NCBI RefSeq assembly: GCF_900700375.1
Contig: NC_041709.1
Location: forward strand, 30,421,515-30,485,514
From: Denticeps clupeoides
Taxonomy: Eukaryota > Chordata > Actinopteri > Clupeiformes > Denticipitidae
Direction: 5' to 3'
Length of the DNA stretch: 64,000 nucleotides
Below the pieces are notes generated by a model. It worked only from the letters and a program-made list of their open reading frames with translations. It ran no database searches and was not told the origin of the DNA. The translations under genes and the position numbers were made by a program. Each line of letters opens with the position of its first letter. Within the stretch, counting starts at the first letter, position 1. This document shows positions 1 through 14,100 of this stretch, piece after piece.

Positions 1-554
1 AATGCTTTGGTTTTTATTGAATTTTGTTAACGTAAATTAATTGCATTACATAAATATTTTAAACAAAATATTTAAAAATATGTCTCCACATACATGAGAC
101 ACACAGATTATCGAGATATTTCATTAGGTATTATCCATTAGTGAGCTCTCTGCTTTCAGTCTGCTCGCATCTCAAGACAGACACCCACACAGTCTGTTCC
201 CAAAAGACTGCGGGATGCGGGGAAGACTGAATAATCACATCTTGTACTAAACACTCAGTCACCCAGTTCAGTCATTATCAGTGCCTAAGGAAATCGACTA
301 ATCTGAGAAATTCAATAATAATCATCAATATTTAACCAGACCAAAAACATGTCTAAACAAATCCTGATTTTAGCAAAATATTATTTGCATTTCCTGTAAT
401 ACACATGTTAAACTGGCCATAGACTGCAAAGAACTGCAGTCAGTCCACGAAGCTTCCTACCCAATTTGGATATTAAACAAGGATGTTACATTAAAGGTGC
501 ATTAGATGGTTATATGTGGCAGATGCTGGTACTGTCACTATGAACAAGACTGAC

Positions 555-3151
555 CTCTGAGTCCATGTGCTGATGTAGCTGGACACTCTTAAGGCATGAT
601 CCTTCTTCAGCTGTAGACCATCAGTGTTCTCTGCATCCGAGACTGGGGTGAGGGGACACAAACAAGAACATTGGTACGCAATATCCACATAAATAAAAAT
701 AAATAATATAGTGAGAGAAAAATAACTTTGAGAAGAGTGGCTGCTGGCCATATGAAGTTGAATGAAAAAAATATATAAATTGAGCCAATTATTAATTTGT
801 TATTACTAACCTCTGTATAAATTAGAGATTATTTAGCTTTTATACGATTTTCCCTAGCCTGTCTATGGTCCTGCAGTGGCTAGAAATGGCGATAGGTGTA
901 AGGAGTGCTTTGGCCGTTCATAGAGCGGAAGCTCAGATGGTTGGATCTGGAATTTCTCCCCTTATATCAGAAGGGGAAAGGTTACCTCCCATTTCTAATG
1001 CTTTGTCCGCCCAGAGAATTTCCCACCCCTCTCCAACATCTGTCATGGCTTCCAAACAAGCAAATCATTGCAGTTGCTCGGTGACTGGATGTACAAATGG
1101 ATATTTTTATTTCAGTCATGCAAGACTTGTGTTTTCTGGAAAAACGCTGACACGACTTCCGGTCTGCGGCAAACATTGTCGTTGGTGAATGTTGTTGATT
1201 ATGTCATTTCTGTGAATTTCCGCTCACTTCTATAGGCCACTCTCCTCCATCATGGTATATTGTTGATGTACTTTATCATTATACTTTTCATACTGGTGCC
1301 TCACTACTATTAATAACCTTGCAAACCTGAAAATTCAGTCCAACCCAAACTTCTTTCATATTACAATGAAGTAATATCAAAGTATGAGTGATCTTGTAAT
1401 TATATTTATCAGTCATGTTTATTTGCCAAGGTGCTAAAGGGACACAGGCTGGTATAAATCATATGATCAATGCTGTATTCATATTTTCATATACAGTCAG
1501 TATGGACATTATCCAAAAAGATAGGGCTATATTACCTAAATGGATGAGGCATGTTTGTGTAGGTCAGATCAAGTGCCTCTTCAGTAAGCTTGTTGATAAG
1601 ATGAATGTCTGTGTGAATGATTACCCCCATACTTTATAAGGTGCAACAAACTAGAAAAATAACTCTCAATCAGAGGCCAGCATACATCTTAAATACTGTA
1701 CATGGAAGACCAAATATATCATATAAACACATACACTGCTCAAAAAAAAAAGGGAACACAAAAAGAAGACCTGAATGAATAAAATATTCTTATTCAATAC
1801 TTTGTTCTTTACATAGGAGGAATGTGCTGACAAAATCACACAAAAATGATTGATGGAAATCAAATTTATCAACCCATAGAGGTCTGGATTTGGAGTCACG
1901 ATCAAAATTAAAGTGAAAAAACACATTACAGGCTGTGTGTGGCCTCCACGCGCCAGTTTGACCTCCCTACAACGCCTGGGTATGCCCCTGATGAGGAATC
2001 TCCTCAGAGCTCTGGCAGCGCTCCTCCATTTTTTTTCCGTGCACAAAGGAGGCAGTAGCGGTCCTGCTTCTGGTTTGTTGTCCTCCTACGACCTCCTCCA
2101 CATCTCCTGATGTACATGCTCTGGACAGTATGCTGACAGACACAGCAAACCTTCTTGCCACAACTCGCATTGATGTGCCATCCTGGCTGAGCTGCGCTAC
2201 CTGAGCTACTTGCGTGGGTAGTAGACTCCATCAAACGCTACCACTAGAGTAAAAGCACCACCACCACTCAAAAGTGACCAGAACATCACACCTTTTTTTG
2301 GGGATGTCTTGCTAATTGCCTGTAATATCCACCTGTTGTCTTATTCAATACTTCCATTCCATTTGCACAACAGCAAGTGAAATTGATAGTCAGTGTTGCT
2401 TCTTAAGTGGACAGTTTAATTTCACAGAAGTGTGATTGACTGGAGTTACATTTTAGTATAAATGTTCTCTTTATTTTTCTGAACAGTTTATATAATAGGG
2501 CAGTGGCTTAAACAAGACTGACAGAGTTCAGTATGGCAGCACCTGAAAATACAGTAGCTGACAATCGCCCCTAGAAGTAAAGAATGGTTTTAATAGACAG
2601 AGCCAGAAAGGATCAAGTCAGAATTGACTGCTTTAGTAGACTAGAATCAAGTATTGCTTTACATGATTGAACACAATATACACTGGACAAATATATGCAG
2701 CACTTACTCAAAGTACCAATAAATATCCAAATTATATATGAGGCCGCTTCCATAAGAACCAGCAGATCCATTTACCAAGAGCATGCAGTCAAAATAAATC
2801 AGACTGTTCTGTGTTTGACCCAGCTGCCAACACCACTCAAAGTCAAGATGCTGTGGCTCAGTTGACAACAGCCTCACCCTGACCTACATAAGTATCTCCT
2901 TTACCCATTTTTTTCCTCAACTGCATTTATTCTGCTCTTAAAAACCCAGATAAGACTAACTTACACACATCTCCCTATTGTATGTCACTGTATTCACAAA
3001 GTACCCAAAAAACTTGATCTGGCCAAGATAAGAGAATCAGGTATCACCTGTATTGTTCATGCATCCAAACACAAGGGAAAGAATCTCCCACACACACACA
3101 CACACACACAAATCCATATATACACACACACACACTCACACACACACAAAT

Positions 3152-3210
<59 letters not shown>

Positions 3211-5273
3211 AGCAAGCTGGGTGTCAGAACCAAGAGCCATGCACGGCCTTCTAACAACATTAAAAAAGACATTTACAGTAATGCCATTTATCAGACACCT
3301 TATCCAGAGTTACTTACAACCAGTAGTTACAGGGACAGTCCCGCTTGACCAACTCAGGGTGTCTCGCTCCGGGACACAATGGTTTTAAGTGGGGTATAAC
3401 CTGGGACTTTTTGGTCATCTGACTCATAAGCGCTAGGGTACTTAGGGTAAATAACTTTAAAAAAAAAAAAAAAAAAGAAGGTTGCACACATTGCAAAAAC
3501 AGCACATAAACCGATCTCAGCCTTTCTTGCTTACATGCAGCGATGGCTGGTGGAAATGTGTGCTGCGCTTGCAGTCACTCTCTCCCTCACACACAAAGCC
3601 ACAGCACATTCTTGGTCAAAGGTCAAATGAGGAAGGCACACATGGGGCTGCCACTCTAAATGGGGTTGCTTTGACAGGACACAATCCCGCATGTGTGCAT
3701 GCCAGGTTGTAAAAACAGAATCAATAGCGAATATGAATACAAAAGAGTGGAACAGCAAGCTTGAAATAAAGGCTTTGCCTTGACAAAAACAGATGAAACA
3801 TATTGTGAACAGCTGTCAGACACATTGTCACGTTCAGTGTCTAAAGGACTGAATCGGTGTCTACACAAACCACTCGCAATTACTTATTTGTCATTCCTAC
3901 AGTTGTGAGAAAAATCGCATTAAAATTAAATCGCTTTCCTCCGAATAAGATCAGAAAACATGTCTGACTGTCAAACAGGAAAGTGCCGAAGAACAAATAG
4001 AAAACAACACAATGCATCAGCGCAAAACCAGACGTGAATGGACATCAGACACCTTGATTCTTGTCAAACTGATCCGAGTCCGTGCTCTAAACCTCCCAAC
4101 AATACACTGCCTGCGCGGAACGAGGTTAGCTGGGCAGCTAACAGGGAATCCGTGATGCTAACGCAGTTAGCTGCTCCTCGCCCACCTGCCCTGGTCTCGG
4201 CCGCATTTTTCCAACCCTGCTCCGATTTAACCACGACCAACGTCGCACGAAGATAAATTCCGTGCTGCGACCCTTACCTCTGCACACGGAAGAGTGACGT
4301 TTGCCTATTTAATTCGAGCGTGCTGGCTTGTGCGGCTAAAGCGACTAGCCTGAAGTGCAAGTTGTCAGGATTCGAGCTTTAATAAAGAAAACAGCCCGAT
4401 TTGCGGCACATGCAGACATGTGCCGAGTACATCTGTACTCGATAACCATCCAGCGGCCAAAGCGGTGCAGATAAAAAGCTTTATTTTTAACCACCATTAA
4501 ACCATTGTAAAACTTATCCCTAAATTTTATATATATATATATGTGTGTATGTGTGTGTGTGCAAATAAAAAAAAGGGTATCACAACATAACAGGTATCAG
4601 CGAAAGCTAAGAGACGTCTAGTAGTGACGGTGGAACGGACTGTCAAACAGCCAAGGCTCCGAGGTCTGTGTGGCCAGCAGCATGATTTAGCAAATCGTGC
4701 GAGGGTTAAACGTGCAACTTGAGGGAAGATGGGGGAAGCCCTGATTTACAACTTGCTAGCTTGGTTTGGGCGCTTAAAACAAGACTGTGTGCTTCTTTCA
4801 CTTTGTCAGGGGCGAGAAGAGAACGAAAACGTTTAACCGATTATGCTAGGAGGCACAGTGGTATGCACATCAGTTCCAGTTATCATCCAAAGTGCTTGGA
4901 GCAACTTCAGAACCGGACCCAGCTCCTTCCTCTTATACAAAAGCGACACCAGGGGGAAAAAAAAGAAAAACAAGTGGATCCCTAAACAAACGAGATGACA
5001 ACATAGCACTGACACTCAGACAAAATGCATCCACTACGACAGGCCCAGCCGTGGACCCCGGCCTGCTAAATGACTAGTGGCAACAGCAGAAACTGCAGAA
5101 AAGTAGGAGAAAAATACCCAGAAAATGGTGTTAGCCAGCTAGCCAGCAAAATGAGCATATAGCCATGCTAACGAGCTAGCCGCACACAACCCGGCGCCCC
5201 GACAGCGGAAAGGAAAGGGGGTTTACTTACTTTCATTCAAGACCTCCACCAACTCGGCGCAGTTTTCACACAT
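555..5273 (-). CDS. usp34: USP34 ubiquitin hydrolase, first two coding exons (5' part only)
   Basis: This is the N-terminal end of a very large deubiquitinase that in vertebrates acts in Wnt/axin turnover and DNA-damage signalling. Exon 1 is 5231-5273 and begins [14 protein letters not shown], almost the same as the start of vertebrate USP34. It ends in a GTAAGT donor. Exon 2 is 555-642 and encodes [20 protein letters not shown] and then a [10 protein letters not shown] stretch, flanked by a CAG acceptor and a GTCAGT donor. The phases agree (43 nt + 88 nt, ending two bases into an Arg codon). The remaining exons lie left of the window. The start is the family Met, with no earlier in-frame Met needed. 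Intron 1 (643-5230) carries several repeats listed separately. The match to the family N-terminus is strong although only 44 residues are visible. Confidence 0.9.
852..1190 (+). repeat. dispersed repeat with a small Cys-rich coding remnant, copy 1
   Basis: The segment beginning CCTAGCCTGTCTATGG recurs at 56,752-56,960. Both copies carry a reading frame in which an ATG is followed by a Ser/Lys-rich start and then CSCSVxGC, with a following Asn. Such a Cys spacing near an N-terminus is reminiscent of a THAP-type zinc finger, as found in some transposases, but only about 30-45 residues are visible and the assignment is tentative. The repeat lies in usp34 intron 1. Confidence 0.55.
1734..2487. 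mobile_element. Tc1/mariner-like transposon, internally deleted
   Basis: The left end reads CACTGCTCAAAAAAAAAAGG after a TA dinucleotide. The right end is an imperfect inverted copy (TGTTCTCTTTATTTTTCTGA, then ACAGT). This terminal sequence is that of a very common fish Tc1-like family. The interior (about 1,930-2,260) resembles the 3' half of the family transposase on the minus strand, and the family's usual middle section is absent. At about 750 bp it is far shorter than a full element (about 1.6 kb) and cannot encode a transposase. It lies in usp34 intron 1. Confidence 0.75.
3088..3211. repeat. compound (CA)n/(TA)n microsatellite
   Basis: Alternating CA and TA dinucleotide runs with short interruptions. 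No gene content. It lies in usp34 intron 1. Confidence 0.95.
3276..3440 (-). mobile_element. tRNA-headed SINE, family B, degraded
   Basis: The reverse complement contains a decayed box-B-like stretch and the family tail (CTGGATAAGG-like, here TTATCCAGAGTTACTTACA on the plus strand). It matches the better copies at 57,353-57,535 and 11,405-11,583. An A-tract follows at 3,459-3,476. Confidence 0.65.
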
Positions 5274-5700
5274 TGTTCATGAAGGAAGGAAGGCGAGGAG
5301 TGTGCTCAGACCATTGGAAATTTTGTGGGTTGGCAGCTGCTTGTTTTGGGAGGTAGCTAAAGGCCCGACGAAACGTCTGGTGAAGGTTACTTTTTTGGAA
5401 AAAAAAAAACCGAGTGGGGATGTTTCTGGAGACGCCGAGCAAGTTGTGTCTCACCCGGAGAACCGCTGATTCGAACAGCGTTGAGAGGCACTAAGTAACG
5501 CAGAGTCGAGTCAGTCTCCAGCCGGAGCGTTACTGAACAGACCACATACGACAGCCATATTGAAAAGAGGGGGGGGGCGACATTCAGTCAACTTCGGCAC
5601 TTTCCGTCGACTCGCCTTCGCCTCGTTCGGAAATTTCCGGAAATCCAGCGGTCACTCCCTGAGCGAGCCTAACAATACATACGGGTGAGCACGCACACGA
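5100..5700 (-). promoter_or_regulatory. usp34: usp34 CpG-rich promoter and 5' UTR
   Basis: CpG-rich sequence surrounds the usp34 start codon and continues upstream (right) to about 5,700 (for example around 5,450-5,650). This contrasts with the AT-rich DNA on both sides. No TATA box is evident. The transcription start cannot be placed from sequence alone. Confidence 0.6.
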
Positions 5701-6402
5701 CGTGACGACACGTTTTTTTTTATGGTTGACCCCTAATCGTTCTACGCAGGAGGAATATTGTATAAATATATGCGTAATTCATGAAATTGTGACATTTCGA
5801 ATAGAATAGTAAATTCGAATAGAAACAAATATAGTAATTTTCCGCAAACAGGCCATCGCTGCACACGTAGCAACACCTCTAAACGTAGATCTGATAGCCA
5901 CAGGAAGTCCTTTTCACCCGTGGCATTGCTATAAGACATTCCCATTCTGTAGGTGATCTTTTCAGGCTCAATACTAATGTCTGTTTTCTCATGGGACTGT
6001 GCAATTAAACGCTTCTGTATGATATTGAAATTATGTTTTCATCCCTCATAACATGCTGCTACCTCTCTCTATCTATGGCACTTTTTCAAAATACCTTAAT
6101 CCCTTGCCATGGTAATTTATTACTTTGTAGATTATATTGCACTATTACTACTGTTCTGTTCTTATTTCATTTTATTGCATTGAACAAGGTCTGTTTTTAT
6201 AACAATCAAACAATTCAACATGAGACTGTTTACATGCATTTAAGTGAACAGAGGTGGGATTGACTAGGTAAAATATTTTGGAAACCACCTCCATGCTAAT
6301 AGTAGCCTTGTTTGTTTCAAGCCTCTTATTCAGCAAAGACATCAACTGAGGCAAAAAATCTACTGAATATAAATAATATCCTATAGCAAAAGTAACTACT
6401 GA
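5700..6402. other. usp34-xpo1 intergenic spacer
   Basis: AT-rich DNA between the usp34 promoter and the presumed xpo1 3' end. I see no exon, RNA gene or clear transposon here. Confidence 0.6.
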
Positions 6403-7250
6403 TTTATTTCAATAACTTCTAAATGTAATGTGTACTCTTGCCAAACCCATGCACTGATTTAAAAATAAAACTCAACCACATGACAGCTTTGTAAAAATAT
6501 CCAACTTTATGTTCCCATAGTACTAAGATAGTTTTACAAACAGGACGATATGCACAGAACCTTCATCTGGTGTGGCACTGCAGTCCAGCTAACCATTTTT
6601 CAGAAGTCAACCCAATACTGCCCAAAAAAAAAAAAAAAAAAAAAAAAAGTTAAGTGAAAACACAAACTGGGGGAGGGAAAAGGAGCAGCATATTCCAATA
6701 GAAAACCTCCATTCACATTCACTGAGGGAATACATCCCTCCAAAAGCACACACACACACACACACACACAAATTCTGTGTCTTAAGCCTCATCCAATGGT
6801 ACGGTATATTACATATTAACAAACAAATAATTATGGCTATGAGCAGGACAGCAGAGAAGTTAAAGTAATATACAATTCTTTCAACTTCATGCATCTATTC
6901 AGGAAGAAGAAAACATATACAGGGGCCAAACCAGCCTAAATTAAGTGAAAGACACACCATTTTATCTCTTTTAAAAAAAAAAAAAGAAAAAAAAAAAAAA
7001 AAAGAAAGGGGGGGGGGGGGGGGGGGGGCAGGGGGAAGAGTACAAGGTAATAATTGGCTCATTTACAGATTGGCATCGATTTGGTCAAAATATCCAAGTA
7101 ACCCTTCATCCTACATCTTCTTCACCTTGCAATCACTCACCACACAAAACACAGTTTCTCATTGCAAAGCTTTGACAGCTTAAATTTTTCTTCATTTTTT
7201 TCCAATCCTTTTCTGGGAAAAAAAACTGTACACAATATATAATCAAGTCC
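6403..7250 (-). other. xpo1: xpo1 3' UTR (probable)
   Basis: This is the sequence downstream of the xpo1 stop codon. A minus-strand AATAAA at 6,403-6,408 is a candidate poly(A) signal giving a UTR of about 850 nt; another lies further left near 6,170. The UTR contains a 24-base A run (6,625-6,648), a CA repeat (6,748-6,771) and a striking A-rich block followed by 21 consecutive G on the plus strand (7,008-7,028). In the mRNA these read as U-rich and C-rich tracts. The exact end is not determined. Confidence 0.5.
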
Positions 7251-8094
7251 TTAGTCACACATCTCCTCCGGGAGCTCATGAGGGTTGATGATTCCTGGCA
7301 CGGACAGCTGGATTTTGTGCTTCTCCTCCTGTGCTTGACGAAGCGCTGTCTCCCTCTCCTCCAGGAACAGATCAGTTGTATCCTCCCCAGCAAATTCCTG
7401 TTATAAATGTAAGTCAGAAGACATTAGGTGTTTCATGTTTTTAATGTTAGTAAACTGATTTTAAAAGCAGTTAATACATTAATTTGGCTCCTATAGTTTG
7501 ATTTGCTGCATAAGTATTCATGTTAGAACAATGTCAAATCATAAAAATGCATCATTCTAAACGCATTAACCCTGACAGCCAGTATTTACATGAGCAGAAA
7601 TACATGCAGCATGCATCTATGCAGTAAATATAATAAAACCACAACAAATATGCTGGTATTGCCTAATAACAATACAATCTGTATTTTTCGCCTCACAATG
7701 AATGCCAGTATCAGTCTATAGGATATTTACCTTTATTTGCACTAAGAAGTCCCGAAGGTGTTCTTTAAAGGCAGGAATGTCCTGATTCAGGCTGAACAGA
7801 CCAGTTACAAACACCTTGACCTGGGCACTGAGAGGCAAAATGAAGTACATGTTGTCAAGCGCATTTCTCGGAATGTCAATTATATAATCTGGACTAACAG
7901 TTTAACTTACTCCTGCAAATGAGGGAACGCCGTTTTAAGCAGGTTGGCCACATATTCCTGAACGTAGCCCTGATTGTTGATTGGCGTGCCAGCATTGAGT
8001 GTGATGCTAATCTTGCCCTCTTCCACCAAGTTAAACATGTAGGCCAGGATAGAGGCATGCATGGTCAGTCCTAAACAAGACGCACAGGTCAGAA

Positions 8095-8125
<31 letters not shown>

Positions 8126-11100
8126 AAACAATGCAAATAACCACAAGAAACAACTATGATTTCCTCCTAATCTAATATTTCTAGTAGTCAAAGAAATTGC
8201 AGACAGATAATTTTAGGTGTTATCAAAATGCAGTTGAGTGCCAAGTTCTTGCCAGGTAACCTACCAGCAGTGTGTGAAGTGTCTGTGACAACTGAGAAGA
8301 TGTGCTGCAGTATGTCACAGAAGTACGTCTGATAGAAGCTTTGGGCAGCTGCCTCCTCCTGAGCCACATTCTGCAGTAAGGTGTAGAGGATCTGCAGACC
8401 TGAGAGAAACACAGATGTAAGAGTGTGTGTCTTCATATATAATAAGATTGTGCATATTTTATACGAATTGAATACCCAAAAAGGACATGTTCAAAATTGC
8501 AATGCACTCACCAGTATCAGCCACATTGCGCATAGTGTGTTTGAAGGCCCAAATAATGGAATCAAGCACCAATTTGAACTGTGCTGGGGGAATGGACAGG
8601 AACGCTGGGAAACACTGAGAGTTCACTGCTTGCAGGAGGTAGAAGAAGTGTGTCCTGTGCTCAGGGTACTCCTCAAAATCCTTATCACAAACAATAATAA
8701 AGATCAGGTTAGAAAACATGCATAAAAGCATAAAATCTAGGGCTGCAACAACGAATCGATAAAAATCGATTACTAAAAGAGTTGGCAACGAATTTCCTAA
8801 TCGATGCGTTGTGTCGCGCGACGCGGAGACGTTTGATTATTTTTTAAAAATAAATAAATAAAATAGAAAACGAGCGGAGGTAGAGGACAGATATATGGCG
8901 GAGGCAGAGAAGTCTGTGCGAAAATATGCAAAAGCGACATGGCACGGCACGGGAGCACCACGGCAATGATCCAGCACCTGAAACGCGTGTTTGATGAGGA
9001 AGAATGGAGTTCAGCAGCAGGGGAAATCACTACAGAATCCTACTTGAGTTCCGTTTTGAAGTGAGGAACGTAATGTCCCTGGTGCTGGTGTTTACAAGTT
9101 AGCGTTAGCTCGTTAATAACAGTAGTAAAGCAGGGGTGCTATAGTTACTTTGCATTAAAAGACTAGACGTTTTTATTCACTAGCCGTTTCTGGACCATTC
9201 ATTTTTCAATCTGTTGTCATGTATAGACACACTGCAAAAAAAAGCTTTTCTAACAGAGTAATTTTGTCTCGTTTCCAGTCCAAATATCTAAAAAATCTTA
9301 AATCAAGATTACTAGACAAGAAAAATGGCATGAGAAAATTAAGTGATGCTGTCATGATCCGGACCGGCAGGGGTTACTCCGGATCTGGAGTTCGGACCGG
9401 AGTTTCATGTTCGTCCTGTGTAATGTCCTGGTGTATATTTATATAATATAAAACTATCCTGTTTGTGTCTGTTCGCCGTCGAGTCATTGTGCGTGTTGAT
9501 GTTCCCGTCTCGTGCAGTTTGTATTAAACCCCTGTCGTGTGAAATCGTGCGAATGAGTCTTCCTTCGTCGCCATGTCCAGCCCACCCGTGACAGATGCTT
9601 AAAACTTCTGTTTGAGATTATATGTAATTAAGATTAGTTTTCTTACCCAATTGGCAGATAATTTTGCTTGTTTTAAGCAATCACTTAATTTTGAGATGTT
9701 TTTTCAGAAAACAAGACAATTTCTTATGCTATTTCATGTGTCTATATTTGGCAGATGTGAAGCATACATGTGTATGTTTTTTGTGTTAGTCCATTTTTAT
9801 TTTATTATTATAACAGCTCATGGAGCAACATGTTTGTGCACTTTCTAAAGATTTTGGTTCTGTTTTTGAATAAAGGGTTGGAAATGAATGCTTTTCTGTT
9901 TATCCGATTCTACTGGAAGGAAAAAAAAATAAAAAATCGACAGATTAATCGATTATTAAAATAACTTAGTTGCAGCCCTAATAAAATCCCAGATTAGAAA
10001 TAAAACTAACATACCTTATTGATCATGTTTAGTGTGCACTCAAACACTGCATCAAATATCTTTGGGATTTCTCCGGTGATGTGTCCCCCCAGCTTATTGA
10101 CAATGGTTGCCATGGTGCTCAACACTTCAGGTTCTCTTGCTGCTGGAACATTACGCTGATAATCGATCAGAACTGCTTCCAGCAAAGGTGGAACAAAGTT
10201 CTCCCCAACCTGGGTTAAATAAAACCTTGGTTGAATATCCTAGAACACTTCCTTTACTTGAAGTTACTGTATTTGGAAAGAAAGAAAGAAAAAAGAAACT
10301 GACCATCTGAGGGTCATTTGAGCGGCTGACCCAACCAGAGATCAGCTTCAGGGTCTCTCTCTTTACTGTGCGCATACTGCGGATCAGGGGTTGCTTTGTC
10401 ACCATCTCTCCTTTTGAAAAAATAAAAATAATGAAAACACCGCTTTAATAACATTCCTGCCAACACAGTGGTCTGAGCCTCTTCTCAGTGGATTTTAAGA
10501 ACACAGAATATACTGCTCAGAAGACTCACCATTGGACTGAATGGCAGAGGAAATGTTCTCACTTAGGCACTTGTAGACATTGAGCATATCGAGATAGATT
10601 CGACCAAGCTGCACTACAAATGGGTGGCCCACAGCCTTGCAGGCCCTTACATTCGTCTTCAGGATGCTGCCCAATTGTCTAACTGTTTCTGGGTCCTTCA
10701 AGATATCCACATTCTGAAGAAACACAAATCAAACCAAAAATTGTGTACCATATGTTGCTATTGTTTATTGGGATGAAATCCTGCCCCACCCATACTGTGG
10801 TCTCCCAGTAGATCAGTTCTCAATACCTTAGACAGAAGTTAAAACTTTGTGAAAACAAAAAGAAATTACTACATTTTCCAGACTCACCTTAGTGGCCTGC
10901 TGAATGATGCTATCCCAGACCTGGTTTGGAAGCAGCATGTACTTCTCAATGAGATGCTCCTGCACTGCCTGGTCAGTCTGAGCCCCAATCATGTAGCCCA
11001 CTGCCTCATAGAATGTGTGGACCTGAGCATTAAAGACAACAAAGTTAAGGTTTAATGTCCAATTAACAGACAAGATGTCAGAGTAGAGAGTAAAAAATAT

Positions 11101-14100
11101 TGTTTATTGTCAAGTGCCAGGCCTGCTAAATCCCTGCCTCTCCAGCTTTGCTTCTGACCTGCTGTGGCTGCAGATCACAGATGATTGTGTTGATGTTGTT
11201 GAGGATCTCATCTATGAAGGGCATGACCTCCCCAACCTGCACCTGTACAAAGTGCCTCCTGCACTTTTGAGCAATCTTAATGAAAGTGTCACATGCCATA
11301 TCTTGCACACCATCATGGGTTTCTGGTTGGGGGGGGGGAGAATAAATACATTTTAAAGTGTTTTTAACTAGAATCCATAATTTCACATTTTTATACCACA
11401 TATAAACAGTTTACATTTGTGCCATTTATCAGATGCCCTTATCCAGAGCGACTTACAATCAGTAGTTACACGGACAGTCCCCCTGGAGACACAAATCCTA
11501 CTTACTACACATGGTAGTAAGTGGGGTTTGAACCTGGGTCTTCTGGTTCATATGCGAGTGTGTTACCCACTAGGCTACTAACACCTTCATATTTTATGAA
11601 GGGAAAGGAGCTTATGGATGTACTCACCATGCATGAACTCAAAAAGCTTGTTGACCACTGTCTTTAGGAATTTCCAGTGGGCCCGCAGGAATCGTGGGTA
11701 CTGCCCAACAATGTACATAATGTTGGAGGCAATGATAGCTTTATTGTCCTTTCCCCTCTTTTGCTCACAAAGTCCTAATAGGTCCTGTAAGAAAAACAAG
11801 CAATTACAATTAAAAACAAGAATTCCAAAAATAGAATACACATAAGTTGAATAGAGATTTTACAGTAAAATATAATTTTACATTTTAAAAATGTGTGATC
11901 ATGTAAAACTGCTGTGGTCTCATTACAGTACCTTGATGACTGTGACCAGGAATCTCTTCTCATCCTCCTCATGCATGGCACCACTGATGGATCCAATGGC
12001 CCAGCACAGTGTGTTCAGGTTCCTCCACGACCACTCTGTCCCATTCACCTGGTTGTGCAGCTTCTCAGTCATAATGCGCTCAGTATCCACATAATCCAAG
12101 TGGGTCAGGTAGACTGGGGAAAAGGTTAAGAAAAACATCCAAATCCATATTTCTAATTTATTGGGTTTTTTTTTCAAGATAAAATCTGTTTTAGAGTTAA
12201 ACAGGAAGGTAATGTTTGAATTATAGCTTTGTGTAGAATTTGATGGTTTCTCAAGCTGCTGAATGGCATAGACATTTGTTTTTGATACAGGCCTGTGTCT
12301 TCAAATCGAAAGTGCTCCCACAGCAGTGAACTGACAATTGTTTTACTACTACTCCTTACATCCTTCTGCAAGTTTTATTCGTGGCGACTTAAAACAACAC
12401 CCTTGGAATGGTGGGTGGAATTGTGCATGGGACATTCAGAAAATGCATTAGGTAACATTAATTTGAATTAAAACCACTGGATTAATTGATAGCAAAGCAC
12501 TAGTAGCCCAGTGCTATTGCAAGTTCATTTACTTCCTTTAAGCTCCAGAACCTGATGACCTGTTAACTCACCAAGCGTCTCCCTCATGTTCTTGTAGAGG
12601 TTGATGGAATCTGTGTCCTTCATGAACTCTCTCACTACTTCTCCCTGGTCATTTTCCACAACCAACACCTCCTCTGGCTTCGCCATGCGACTCACCATAA
12701 GTAGACGTACCTTTAGCAAGACAGCAAGTTCCCAATGGGTGTGTGATGTTAAAAATGTTTTGGTCAGTTATACAGGCTCATAGCACCATCTCCACTACAC
12801 AAACACTGACCTTAGATAGAACAGGCAAGTACAAGTGTCTGCGAGGAGGAACATCAAAGTGCTGAGTGCCAGAGAGGAGAGGTGATGTGGAGGTGGAGAA
12901 GGGACTCTCTCTATACAGTTCTGCGGCCAGGTGGTTCCAGTACTCCAAACAGATCTTAAATATCTCTGTCTCCTCCACCTCTGACACCAACAGCATGTAG
13001 TGCAGAGCCTGAAAAATAAGATATCAAGTGAAATTACAGTTGATACAAACATTGAACAGAAGTGGACAAGAAATAAACTTGCTTCTGGGTCCCATCAGAA
13101 GCTGCTGATTTAATATATACTAGGATTGCTAAGTCTTTTCAATTACAAAATTTCATAATTATATACAGAGACATACTACAAAGGGCTCTTCTCTAGAGCC
13201 GGGAAATTCACCTCCATTAGGGTCTCTCTAAGGTTGAGCCTCTTCTCAATAAGCTGCCCATGCTCCTTCAGGAACGTGCAGAGAAACAAACTCAGGTTCT
13301 GGATAAAGTTCTGCTCGTCATCCTTCCCATTTGAGTAAGCCACACGGATGTTTGTGTTCAGCGGAAGCATCTGACAAATGGGCAACATTAGTTCAATGGG
13401 TTCAAAAGGCATAATGTGGCCAGCTCACCAGTAGGGGGCACCAAGTGCATCAATGTACAATTGCTCAATTATGGTACCTGTTTCAGTTGCATCATGGTCA
13501 GAGTGAAGAGACTGACAAACTGTTCTTCATACTGGTTCACGCTGACACCGGCAATCTCAGTCAAACACTTCAGGGTCACATTTCTGAACATTGGCACATT
13601 CAGAAACTGCAAGGACAACAATTTGAATAACATTTCAGTCATATGCACATTTGAACTTGAATATTGTAGCAATGGACACATTTTCAGAATGCCTTATGCA
13701 ATCTGATATAACAGTAGTGACCATTCCATATTATGTACCTCTGATTCTTACATGCTTGCAAGCAGATCCAATGCAAGCATGCCTTTGTAAGAGGACAATC
13801 AAAATATCAAACAATAAAAACACAGGAAACACAATTACCTTGTAAACTAAAGTACTGATAAGTTTCGTCTCAAAAATGTAGCCCAGTGGAATCCAATTAA
13901 GAAAACGTAGCAGGGTTTCAAGGGTAGCATGAACCAGCGGTGCATTCTGGGAGTTTTCCTGCAAGATCAATTAGATGTATTCTTAGTGCAATTGACTTTT
14001 TATTACACAAGATTACTTATCAGAATGTGGATGTCAAATTGATTTTAAAGCATGATTAGATGCTTTGTCATGAGGTGTATAAAAAAAAAAAAAATGTTCC

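Noticed and set aside
3053-3388. Plus-strand frame rich in His-Thr and Tyr-Ile repeats
   Set aside because: Translation of a CA/TA microsatellite running into a degraded SINE.
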